Source: JAPPOI01 sp028818055 | GTDB lineage: Bacteria > Pseudomonadota > Alphaproteobacteria > Rhodobacterales > Rhodobacteraceae | Length of the DNA stretch: 64,000 nt | Assembly (NCBI GenBank): GCA_965267405.1 | Contig: OZ253954.1 | Span: forward strand, 1,612,001-1,676,000 | Direction of reading: 5' to 3' | In this document: positions 32,207 to 39,972 of the stretch, piece by piece | How positions within the stretch are numbered: position 1 is the stretch's first letter | How the letters are laid out: each line of letters opens with the position of its first letter | The notes under the pieces: generated by a model | What the model saw: only the letters and a program-made list of their open reading frames with translations | Databases searched by the model: none | Told to the model about the DNA's origin: nothing | Program-made: the position numbers and the translations under genes

Positions 32207-32836
32207 TTACGCCAATCGCTGAACAATGAGTCGAAATGGCACAAGGGCGATTAAAGCAATGGCAAGTTTCACGCCCCAGTCAGCAACAGCAAGTGTCACC
32301 CAAAGCGGTGCATCAGACCCAACCAGAAGAAATGGCGCCATATCCCATGCCCATGAAATCTCAGCGTCCGCTGCTTCGCCGAAAACCTTGATGCTCTCTG
32401 AAAAAGCGATCGTGAAAAACAGAGCTGTGTCCAAGGCCGAGCCGATGATGGTCGAAACCAATGGTGCAACCCACCATACTCCTGCCCGAAGTTTGTCGAA
32501 GACGAATACATCAACAAGCTGCGCAATCAGGAATGCGGTTGCGGATCCAACTGCCACGCGTAGTGCGACGGCGGCATAGGTGAAGCCATCTCCCTGCAGC
32601 ATGATCTGCGTTCCGATCAGTGAGCAAATGATGCCGGTGACAAAGCCTGCAAAGATCACTTTGCGCGCAGGTCCCGGGCCATAAACCCGGTTCATGATGT
32701 CTGTGACCAAAAACGCAAACGGATAGGTGAATGCGCCCCATGTCAAAAGCCCGTCCAGCAAAAGGTACTGGACCAGTATGTTCGAGGCCACAACAATGGC
32801 GGCCATGGCAATAACGCCAGGAAGAATGCGTGTCAT
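32207..32836 (-). CDS. Queuosine precursor transporter (VUT/YhhQ family)
   Basis: A 209-residue membrane protein with six or so helices. LVQYLLLDGLLTWGAFTYPFAFLVTDIMNRVYGPGPARKVIFAGFV is the signature of the VUT family (COG1738), which in E. coli (YhhQ) imports preQ0/preQ1. A preQ1-I-type riboswitch candidate lies 10 bases before the ATG and supports this role. DKLRAGVWWVAPLVSTIIGSALDTALFF is the second conserved block. With queG at 9-10 kb the window holds uptake and last-step functions for queuosine. Confidence 0.93.
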   Translation of the reverse strand: MTRILPGVIAMAAIVVASNILVQYLLLDGLLTWGAFTYPFAFLVTDIMNRVYGPGPARKVIFAGFVTGIICSLIGTQIMLQGDGFTYAAVALRVAVGSATAFLIAQLVDVFVFDKLRAGVWWVAPLVSTIIGSALDTALFFTIAFSESIKVFGEAADAEISWAWDMAPFLLVGSDAPLWVTLAVADWGVKLAIALIALVPFRLIVQRLA

Positions 32837-32845
32837 CAGTTACGT

Positions 32846-32876
32846 CCGTTTTTTTCCAAGGTGTTCGGCGACTTGG
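32846..32876 (-). promoter_or_regulatory. preQ1-I riboswitch (candidate) before the VUT gene
   Basis: On the minus strand CCAAG (32876-32872), loop TCGCCGAACAC (32871-32861), CTTGG (32860-32856), seven A (32855-32849), CGG (32848-32846). P1 is 5 bp; CCG in the loop pairs with CGG after the A-tract, giving the H-type pseudoknot of preQ1-I. The ACAC before the 3' arm matches the ligand-pairing region of known examples. CGGAC includes the only Shine-Dalgarno-like GGA before ATG 32836, so control would be translational. Confidence 0.78.
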
Positions 32877-32915
32877 CCCCGTTTGAGGGGATGGCGGCGT
32901 CTAGCCGTAATGCGG

Positions 32916-33776
32916 TTACTCAGTCAAGCGAAACTCGACGAATTCGGTGGGCTCTCCGGTGCTACGATTGTTGTCTGACACAAGCGTCAATCGAAGTCCC
33001 TGATCATCATACCAAACCGAAATGCCCTCGAGATTTGTGAACTGGTCGCGTTCACTGGTCCAAAGCGCGACGTCTTCGGTACCATCCAAGTTGACCCGGC
33101 GAATGCGCGACCGCCACCAGGTACCAAGCTGCAGCTTTCGTTCCAGCAAGTACAGTTTGTCTCCCCGGTCAAAGTCCGCACCTACGATCGAAAATCCGTC
33201 GGCTTCTGGAAGATAGCCAGACACACTCCACGCCCCATTTTTCAACTGAAATATAGGAAACCCACTCTCAAGTGGGCGCTCGGGGAAGGTCACAATCGTC
33301 CCCTGGCTATCTATGGCAATGGCCTCAAGTTGGCGGTTCGACGCCAACTCGAAGAAAGTCGGGTGATCCTTTATCCGTTTGGCTGGGCTATTGGGGCCAT
33401 CAAAAGTTGCAACACGGGCCCAACGCTCAAACGACACGTATTCGGTCCCGTCAGAAGCAATAGCTAACCCTTCTGCGTCCGACCAATCGCCAACACGACG
33501 GGCGGCCACAGGAAGGGTGTCTTTAGAACGAATTGGGTCTATCGCCGTGACTGCGACGCCAAATATCGCGTCTCCATCTCGTGCGATTTCTCCTTCCAGT
33601 CTCCAGCCAAGGTCGGTGACAGCGATGAAGCGTTTTCCGTCGTCCGTAACCTCAAGTCCAGAAACCCCGTTAATCGCGGGAAATTGCCAGGCAAAGCGGC
33701 TTAGCTCGGTAAGTGTGTCAGCGCCAGCAGTGGTGGCAGCAGTGCAGATGCCTAGCGCGACAAGACTTGCGCGCAC
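32916..33776 (-). CDS. Esterase-like activity of phytase family protein
   Basis: A 286-residue exported protein. Starting from GTG 33776 it has a clean signal peptide (RASLVALGICTAATTAGA, cleavage near residue 20). The mature part is a beta-propeller-like phytase/esterase domain: FPAINGVSGLEVTDDGKRFIAVTDLGWRLEG, GDWSDAEGLAIASDGTEYVSFE, LPEADGFSIVGADFDRGDKLYLLERK and NLEGISVWYDDQGLRLTLVSDNN. The start codon lies within the mepA gene, 25-bp overlap; the frame extends to 34007 but has no such signal. Substrate unknown. Confidence 0.85.
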   Translation of the reverse strand: MRASLVALGICTAATTAGADTLTELSRFAWQFPAINGVSGLEVTDDGKRFIAVTDLGWRLEGEIARDGDAIFGVAVTAIDPIRSKDTLPVAARRVGDWSDAEGLAIASDGTEYVSFERWARVATFDGPNSPAKRIKDHPTFFELASNRQLEAIAIDSQGTIVTFPERPLESGFPIFQLKNGAWSVSGYLPEADGFSIVGADFDRGDKLYLLERKLQLGTWWRSRIRRVNLDGTEDVALWTSERDQFTNLEGISVWYDDQGLRLTLVSDNNRSTGEPTEFVEFRLTE

Positions 33777-34615
33777 TGCGAAGGTAAATCGGCCATGACG
33801 TACTCGCGTCTTGGTTTCGGCGCTGGTGCATTCGGATCGGGCGGCGGGGGATTCAGGATATTCTCCACCCATTCTTCCGCTCCGGCACAGCCATCCCCAG
33901 CGGGTGGAGGTGCCTGATCCACACAATTTTTCGCTCCCCGCGGACAGGCCAAACGAACGTGGAAATGATAATGGTGCCCCCACCAAGGTCTGATTTTTCG
34001 AAGCCACGACCGGTCGCCCTTTTCATCCTTGCACATCTGAACTTTGGCGCCGGGAAACACAAAGATCCGAGCAACTGACTTGTCTTTCGCTGCAGCTTTC
34101 AACAGCTCATGATGCGCGCGCGTCCAATTGTCGTTGACATAGGCACCCTTCGCCCGTCGTGTCGAGATCGACGACAGGTTTTCTCGTTCCGTCCGCGTCA
34201 GGTTCAGCCGCTTCGGTGGCAACATCCAAATATCGACATCCAAGCCAATCTGATGCGATCGATGCCCTGTCAGCATTGGCCCGCCCCTTGGTTGAGATAT
34301 GTCGCCAATGTACAGGCCTTCCCAGCCCGGCAACTTGGCCGCGAACTTGGAAAGTCGTTGGATATACTTGATCGTCTCTGGATGGCCCCAATTACGATTT
34401 CGGCTCAGGCGCATGGCCTGCCAGGTTGGTCCTGTTTCCGCCAGTTGAACGCCGCCTGCCAGGCATCCCTTGGCATAGCCGCCATGAGGCGCAACGCGCA
34501 GGCTGGACGCTTTCGATTTTGCGCCAAACAACTCTTTCGCCAATGGCTCTGCAGTCGCGACCGAAGCGCCTAGCGCAAATGCAATTAGGATAGTTGCGGT
34601 GCGTCGGAGTCCCAT
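33752..34615 (-). CDS. mepA: Penicillin-insensitive murein endopeptidase
   Basis: A 287-residue periplasmic LAS-type metallopeptidase with a signal peptide (about 1-22, ending SVATA). It cuts D-Ala-meso-DAP cross-links in peptidoglycan. Landmarks are GYAKGCLAGGVQLAETGPTWQAMRLSRNRNWGHP, GHRSHQIGLDVDIWMLP with the zinc His and Asp (about 120-130) and WWGHHYHFHVRLACP (about 210-222) with the last zinc histidines. It overlaps genes at both ends: the UMF1-type transporter upstream (31 bp) and the phytase-like gene downstream (25 bp). Confidence 0.95.
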   Translation of the reverse strand: MGLRRTATILIAFALGASVATAEPLAKELFGAKSKASSLRVAPHGGYAKGCLAGGVQLAETGPTWQAMRLSRNRNWGHPETIKYIQRLSKFAAKLPGWEGLYIGDISQPRGGPMLTGHRSHQIGLDVDIWMLPPKRLNLTRTERENLSSISTRRAKGAYVNDNWTRAHHELLKAAAKDKSVARIFVFPGAKVQMCKDEKGDRSWLRKIRPWWGHHYHFHVRLACPRGAKNCVDQAPPPAGDGCAGAEEWVENILNPPPPDPNAPAPKPRREYVMADLPSQCAQVLSR

Positions 34616-35982
34616 GTTTCTGCCCGATCTCCCTCTGCCTCAACCCAGCGTAGCAGAATAAGCCCAAGGAGGAAGAGTAAGATCAGTGGGGCAACGCCAT
34701 ACCGCGCATTTCCGCTGGCAATCGATACGAACCCAATCAATGCGGGCGCGAGGAAAGCAGTGGCGCGACCGGAAAACCCGTATAGTCCGAAGCTGCTGGT
34801 TTCCGATCCGGGATCCGAATGGCGTACCATCAACGTACGGCTGGCTGCCTGAAGCACACCTCCAAGTCCGCCAATCAAACAGCCACACAAGTAGAAGATC
34901 ATATCCGGTGCCGTCGAGCCTTCGGCAAATGGAATGCCGTATATGCTTTCCCGGGTCATGCCCACGATCGTTGCACAAACGAACATCAGACCGATGATGC
35001 AGCCGATGATAACCGGCTTCGGGCCCGACCGACGATCAACGCGGCCACCGATTTGGCTGAACAAGGCTGCCGCCAAAGCGCTAACGATCCCGAAGACGCC
35101 AACTTGGGTGACCTCCCAGTCCAAAACCAAAAGGGCGTAGGTACCGCCAAAGCCGTAAAGGCCGTTCAACGCGTCGCGGTACAGCATCGACCCACCCAGA
35201 AAGCTTGCAAGCGAACGGCGGTCTTTCAGGGCGGCAATTGATCCACCAAGCGTGCGCAGAGCGTCGGCAACGGATGTCTTTGCGCTCGGCTGACGCACCT
35301 CACGTACCCAAAGGAAATAGGGGATCATGAAGATCAAAAACCAGATCGCAACAAACGGGCCCGCGGCCCGGGTGCCTTCGCGTGCGTCGGGGTCAAGCCC
35401 AAAGGCCGGTGGGAAACCGGCAATCGTCAAGCCGTTCGCCTGCTCGATCACGAAGACCAGCAACAGCAGCAAGGCAACCAAGCCTCCGAAGTAACCAAAC
35501 GCGAAACCCGAACCCGAGATACGACCGATTTCGTCACGGTCACCGAGGCTTGGAAGCTGCGCATTTGTGAAAACCAGCGCGAATTCAGCGCCGATAAAGC
35601 CGATCCCGAAGAACACCAAGGCCCAGATCAGGTTCGAACCGTCCGGTTGTACGTTCCACAACAGAAACGCCCCCACGACCACCAATACTGAGAAAAAGGT
35701 GATCCATGGCATGCGATTTCCACTTGTATCGGCGACCGCCCCCATGATCGGGGCCGAAAATGCCACGATCAAGCCGGTCGCTGTCAGACACCATGACCAA
35801 TAGGACTGTGCCCAGGCCTTGGCCGTGGTCTCGTCCATTCCCGTTCCGATGAAATACTCCGCAGCGACCGAGGCGAAAAACGGCCCGAAGATAAATGTCA
35901 GTAATACGGTGTAATATGGTTGGCTGGCCCAATCGAAAAAATACCAACCCCAGACCCGCTTGCGTAAGCTTGGCTCGGACAT
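34585..35982 (-). CDS. UMF1-family MFS transporter (Atg22-like)
   Basis: A 465-residue membrane protein with about twelve helices. The start MSEPSLRKRVWGWYFFDWASQPYYTVLLTFIFGPFF is typical of UMF1/Atg22 transporters, whose yeast member effluxes amino acids from the vacuole. Further on are SLGDRDEIGRISGSGFAFGYFGGLVAL and SFGLYGFSGRATAFLAP. Substrate unknown. ATG 35982 is preferred over 36036. It heads the transporter-mepA-phytase-like run. Confidence 0.88.
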   Translation of the reverse strand: MSEPSLRKRVWGWYFFDWASQPYYTVLLTFIFGPFFASVAAEYFIGTGMDETTAKAWAQSYWSWCLTATGLIVAFSAPIMGAVADTSGNRMPWITFFSVLVVVGAFLLWNVQPDGSNLIWALVFFGIGFIGAEFALVFTNAQLPSLGDRDEIGRISGSGFAFGYFGGLVALLLLLVFVIEQANGLTIAGFPPAFGLDPDAREGTRAAGPFVAIWFLIFMIPYFLWVREVRQPSAKTSVADALRTLGGSIAALKDRRSLASFLGGSMLYRDALNGLYGFGGTYALLVLDWEVTQVGVFGIVSALAAALFSQIGGRVDRRSGPKPVIIGCIIGLMFVCATIVGMTRESIYGIPFAEGSTAPDMIFYLCGCLIGGLGGVLQAASRTLMVRHSDPGSETSSFGLYGFSGRATAFLAPALIGFVSIASGNARYGVAPLILLFLLGLILLRWVEAEGDRAETWDSDAPQLS

Positions 35983-36038
35983 AGTGCGTTCCTCATTCCC
36001 TTGCGCCACTAAGACCGGTTCTGGATCATCGTGCAAGC

Positions 36039-36587
36039 TTAGTTGTCATAGATCGGCCCTTCGACTGGTGGCCAAGGCCGCGTGTCATCAGCTTTCATCC
36101 ACGCATGAACCCATTCGGGCATTCCGGGTTGCTCTGTCGGCAGTCCCATGCGTTCGAGAAACTCGCCCGGAGGAACCGTGCCGGATTTGCTGCGAATAGC
36201 CGCGCGCAAAAGCATCTGGTTGCAGCAGGTGTCGCCCTGCCACATCGATTGAACAACGTAGAAGAAACGTTCTCCGTAGCCGATGACCTGGGTTTGCATC
36301 CTGTATTTTCGAAAAACCGGCACGCGTCGCCGGTACCGTACAGAGACACCCGCAACAGCAAGCGTCAGGCCACCTTTTAGGAATGGCCGGATCAGCCCCA
36401 TGCGAACAGTCGATTGCCAACGACCCAGTTCAAAAAGCGTCAGAATGCGCCCGTTGTTCAGTTCGCCGAACATGTCGGTGTCCCATGGCCATGCGCGGTG
36501 GTACGAAACATGGGTGTCGTACAACCCAACCTCGGGCATCCGCCGGGCCTTCACCATCACATAAGTTGCACGCAAATAGGGGTACAT
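36039..36587 (-). CDS. Acyl-CoA thioesterase (4HBT/THEM6-like hot-dog fold)
   Basis: A 182-residue hot-dog protein. The region YHRAWPWDTDMFGELNNGRILTLFELGRWQSTVRMGLI is the 4HBT_2 signature (E...LNNGR...  helix), followed by AGVSVRYRRRVPVFRKYRMQTQVIGYGERFFYVVQSMW. The conserved Asp position is in DTDMFGELNNG. It probably hydrolyses an acyl-CoA thioester; chain length unknown. ATG 36587 has AAAGGAG upstream. It faces the yggT gene divergently. Confidence 0.85.
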   Translation of the reverse strand: MYPYLRATYVMVKARRMPEVGLYDTHVSYHRAWPWDTDMFGELNNGRILTLFELGRWQSTVRMGLIRPFLKGGLTLAVAGVSVRYRRRVPVFRKYRMQTQVIGYGERFFYVVQSMWQGDTCCNQMLLRAAIRSKSGTVPPGEFLERMGLPTEQPGMPEWVHAWMKADDTRPWPPVEGPIYDN

Positions 36588-36713
36588 TGGCTGCTCCTTT
36601 CCGGCGTCATCTGCCAAACAAAACACGCGGTCAATTGGAACGTCGCGGAACACAGCCCTTGCCAGATCGTCCTTCCAACCTTAGGTGGGACGGACGAAGG
36701 AAAAGGTGCTGAT

Positions 36714-37001
36714 ATGCAATCACTTCTGCAAATTCTGTTGCTTCTCTTGGACGTCGCTTGGTTCATCATGATCGTCCACATCGTCATGAGCTGGTTGATC
36801 AGCTTTCAGGTGCTGAACCTGTACCAGCCCTTCGTGCGATCCATCTGGGATGGCTTAAACCGCCTGCTTGAGCCGATTTATGGCCCGATCCGCCGTTTTC
36901 TTCCCAACACCGGTGGCCTTGATCTTGCGCCACTCGTTGCGCTGATTGCGGTCTATGCATTGCGCATAATTTTGATCAACAACGCAGGCGTTTTCATTTA
37001 A
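36714..37001 (+). CDS. YggT family membrane protein
   Basis: A 95-residue protein with two membrane helices and the YggT repeat: HIVMSWLISFQVLNLYQPFVRSIWDGLNRLLEPIYGPIRRFLPNTGGLDLAPLVALIAVY. YggT proteins are linked to osmotic tolerance, plastid/cyanobacterial nucleoid distribution and cell division, with no agreed mechanism. GAAGGAAAAGG lies before the ATG. recQ follows after 92 bp with its own SOS-type control. Confidence 0.9.
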   Translation: MQSLLQILLLLLDVAWFIMIVHIVMSWLISFQVLNLYQPFVRSIWDGLNRLLEPIYGPIRRFLPNTGGLDLAPLVALIAVYALRIILINNAGVFI

Positions 37002-37028
37002 TCGCCCCACATCGCTTGGAACGGCCTT

Positions 37029-37043
37029 GTTCACCTCCTGTTC
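37029..37043 (+). promoter_or_regulatory. LexA (SOS) box before recQ
   Basis: GTTC (37029-37032), 7 bases, GTTC (37040-37043): an exact match to the GTTC-N7-GTTC direct-repeat LexA site of Rhodobacter and other alphaproteobacteria. It is 50 bp before the recQ start and overlaps a possible -35 TTGTTC (37027-37032). Confidence 0.75.
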
Positions 37044-37093
37044 GCATGTAAAAGTGTAGTCAATAAGAGCAGACAACACGAACGACAGGGCCG

Positions 37094-39145
37094 ATGGACG
37101 GAGACTTTCCGACCGCAAATTCCGTATTGAAAGATGTCTTCGGCTTTGACGGGTTCCGCCCGATGCAAGCCGACATCGTGTCGTCTGTTGTCGAAGGTCG
37201 TGACACACTCGCAATCCTGCCAACGGGGGGTGGCAAGTCGCTGTGTTTTCAGCTTCCCGCGCTACTTCGCCCTGGTCTGACGGTGGTGATTTCCCCGTTA
37301 ATTGCATTGATGCGCGATCAGGTTCGTGCATTGCGCGAAGCTGGCGTAGCCGCCGCTGCTCTGAATTCCGGCAACACGGAAGAAGAAACCACCGCTGTCT
37401 TTGATGCCCTGCGCGCCGGAACGCTGAAACTCCTTTACATGGCTCCCGAACGTCTTGCCTCTGGTGGCACAGATCGGATGCTTGCCGAGGCCGGGGTCAC
37501 GCTTTTGGCCGTAGACGAAGCGCACTGTGTCAGCCAATGGGGTCATGATTTCAGACCAGATTATCTGCGCATCGGGGCGCTGCGCGACGCGCTGGATGTC
37601 CCGCTTGCGGCATTCACAGCAACAGCCGATGAAGAGACTCGTGCCGAGATTGTGTCGCGCCTCTTCGGCGACACCAATCCGCGGGTATTTCTTGGCGGCT
37701 TTGACAGACCAAACATTCATCTGGCCTTTGCTGCAAAGAACAAGCCACGTGAACAGATTCTGAATTTTGCCGCGGCGCGCAAAGGACAATCTGGCATTGT
37801 CTACTGCGGAACACGCGCCAAGACCGAGACCCTAGCAGAGGCGCTGACTGATGCCGGGCACCGGTCCCTCGCATATCACGGCGGGATGGAACCCGATGTG
37901 CGCCGCGAAGTGGAACGTGCTTTTCAGGTCGAAGATGGCTTGATTGTCGTTGCCACGGTCGCGTTTGGTATGGGCATCGACAAACCGGACATTCGATGGG
38001 TCGCCCATGCCGATCTGCCCAAGTCGATCGAGGCCTATTATCAGGAAATCGGGCGGGCTGGCCGTGATGGCGCACCTGCTGAAACGCTTACGCTGTTTGG
38101 CGCGGACGATATTCGGTATCGCCGGATGCAAATCGACGAAGGGCTTGCTCCGCCAGAACGCCGGATGGCCGATCACGGGCGTCTAAACGCGCTATTGGGA
38201 TTGGCTGAGGCCCAAGTTTGCCGGCGCCAATCGTTGCTGTCGTACTTTGGCGAGAACCGCGAACCGTGCGGAGCCTGCGACCTATGTGACAAGCCGCCGG
38301 AAACATTTGACGCAACCGAGCCCGTCCAAAAAGCGCTGTCCGCAATTTTGCGTACCGGAGAAAGCTACGGCGCTGGCCATCTCACCGACGTTCTTTGCGG
38401 CACCGTCACGGACAAGGTGCGGATGCGTGGACATGACGAGCTGCCGACATTCGGCGTTGGTCAGGACATCGATCGCAAACAATGGAGCGCCATTTTCCGC
38501 CAGATGATGGGGCATGATCTGATCCGACCCGATCCCGAGCGTCACGGAGGATTGCGCATCACCCACGCAGCTCTTCCGATCCTGAAAGGTGAAGACAAGG
38601 TGACGTTTCGGTCGGATACGATTGAGCAGACGCCTCGTCGTCCCAAGGTGCGTACCTTAGTCTCGGACGAAGATGCGCCGTTGTTGTCGGCGTTGAAAGC
38701 CAAACGTCGTGCCTTGGCTGAAGCGGCACGCGTTCCGGCCTACGTGATCTTCAACGATAAGACACTTATCGAGATCGCAGAAACCCGCCCAAAGACATTG
38801 GATGATATGGCGAATATTTCGGGCATCGGTGCCAAGAAATTGGAACGGTATGGCCAGTCTTTCCTGGATGTCGTCATGGGTGAGGCTCCGCCGAAACCGC
38901 ACCCCGCGCGGCGAAAACTTGCAGGTAAACCAAGCGGAGACATTTACGACCAGCTTCTATCTGTTCAAGCCGAGCTGTCGCGCGGTCGCGATGGAACCGG
39001 CAAACCAATGAGTTGTTCGGCCAGCTTGCTGGCGAAGATCGCGGCGCTTGGTCCTGACCGCATCGATCAGATTCATCGTCTTCTTGGCGATCGCCTGGCG
39101 GACCGGTTCGGGGACGCGTTTGCGAAAGTACTTGCCTCTGCCTGA
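37094..39145 (+). CDS. recQ: ATP-dependent DNA helicase RecQ
   Basis: A 683-residue superfamily 2 helicase that unwinds DNA 3' to 5' in recombination and fork repair. Motif 0 is FGFDGFRPMQADIV, Walker A is ILPTGGGKSLCFQLPA, motif II is DEAHC, followed by QWGHDFRPDY. Motif VI is QEIGRAGRDG. The zinc-binding RQC Cys set is CGACDLCDKPP with the preceding CRRQ. The HRDC domain is around residues 530-600 (LKAKRRALAEAARVPAYVIFNDKTLIEIAE), and the C-terminus is extended. The LexA box upstream suggests SOS induction. Confidence 0.96.
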   Translation: MDGDFPTANSVLKDVFGFDGFRPMQADIVSSVVEGRDTLAILPTGGGKSLCFQLPALLRPGLTVVISPLIALMRDQVRALREAGVAAAALNSGNTEEETTAVFDALRAGTLKLLYMAPERLASGGTDRMLAEAGVTLLAVDEAHCVSQWGHDFRPDYLRIGALRDALDVPLAAFTATADEETRAEIVSRLFGDTNPRVFLGGFDRPNIHLAFAAKNKPREQILNFAAARKGQSGIVYCGTRAKTETLAEALTDAGHRSLAYHGGMEPDVRREVERAFQVEDGLIVVATVAFGMGIDKPDIRWVAHADLPKSIEAYYQEIGRAGRDGAPAETLTLFGADDIRYRRMQIDEGLAPPERRMADHGRLNALLGLAEAQVCRRQSLLSYFGENREPCGACDLCDKPPETFDATEPVQKALSAILRTGESYGAGHLTDVLCGTVTDKVRMRGHDELPTFGVGQDIDRKQWSAIFRQMMGHDLIRPDPERHGGLRITHAALPILKGEDKVTFRSDTIEQTPRRPKVRTLVSDEDAPLLSALKAKRRALAEAARVPAYVIFNDKTLIEIAETRPKTLDDMANISGIGAKKLERYGQSFLDVVMGEAPPKPHPARRKLAGKPSGDIYDQLLSVQAELSRGRDGTGKPMSCSASLLAKIAALGPDRIDQIHRLLGDRLADRFGDAFAKVLASA

Positions 39146-39189
39146 AAGGGCTTCATCTTTCAATCAACACGCATCGCGAAGGCTGCCAC

Positions 39190-39972
39190 ATGCTCACTGT
39201 CATTTCACCCGCCAAACGTCTCGACTGGTCGGAGCGCACGGATCAGATGACAGATCCAGCGTTCCCGAACGAGGCCAACCGCCTTGCAAGCCATGCCCGG
39301 CAACTCACCTTGGCCAAACTCAAATCTTTGATGGATTTGTCAGACGATCTCGCGCGGCTCAATCGCGATCGGTTCAAGGCATTTGACACCGACCCTGCAA
39401 TAGAAGCCACCCGGCCAGCGATGTATGCCTTCGCAGGCGACACATACATTGGGCTGGATGCCGCTTCGATGGATGCTGACACGGTTGCCCGTGCGCAATC
39501 TCATTTGCGTATTTTGTCGGGGCTCTACGGCAGCCTTCGACCTCTTGACGCCATTCAACCCTACCGTCTTGAAATGGGTAGCCGTCTCAAAACCAGGCGC
39601 GGAAAAAACCTCTATGACTTTTGGGGCAAAGATATCGCAAAGTCACTGAATGCAGATGCAAAGGCGGTTGGCGCGGACATCTTGGTCAATTGCGCAAGCC
39701 AAGAGTACTTCGGTGCAGTCGATCTGAAAGCGCTGGAGCTAAAGGTCATCACACCCCAGTTCTATGAAATCAAAAATGGCTCGCCCAAGATAGTTAGTTT
39801 CTTCGCGAAAAAGGCGCGGGGAGCCATGGCTCGCTTCATTCTGGAGCGTCGTGTGACGTCGGTGGACGGACTGAAAGACTTCGATCTTGGGGGTTATCAG
39901 TTTCGCGCAACAGATAGCACTGATACGGTGCTTGTTTTTCACAGGCCCGAAGCCGCGAGTGCCGCAGCCTGA
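39190..39972 (+). CDS. yaaA: Peroxide stress protein YaaA
   Basis: A 260-residue DUF328 protein. MLTVISPAKRLDW, AFAGDTYIGLDA, LRILSGLYGSLRPLDAIQPYRLEMG and NCASQEYFGAVD are the family signatures. In E. coli YaaA lowers intracellular free iron during hydrogen peroxide stress and binds DNA. It is 44 bases after recQ; its stop abuts the convergent histidine kinase stop with no gap. Confidence 0.95.
   Translation: MLTVISPAKRLDWSERTDQMTDPAFPNEANRLASHARQLTLAKLKSLMDLSDDLARLNRDRFKAFDTDPAIEATRPAMYAFAGDTYIGLDAASMDADTVARAQSHLRILSGLYGSLRPLDAIQPYRLEMGSRLKTRRGKNLYDFWGKDIAKSLNADAKAVGADILVNCASQEYFGAVDLKALELKVITPQFYEIKNGSPKIVSFFAKKARGAMARFILERRVTSVDGLKDFDLGGYQFRATDSTDTVLVFHRPEAASAAA

Noticed and set aside
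32916..34007. Long start for the phytase-like gene at 34007
   Set aside because: The extra 77 residues overlap mepA and have no signal peptide, whereas GTG 33776 gives a clean one.
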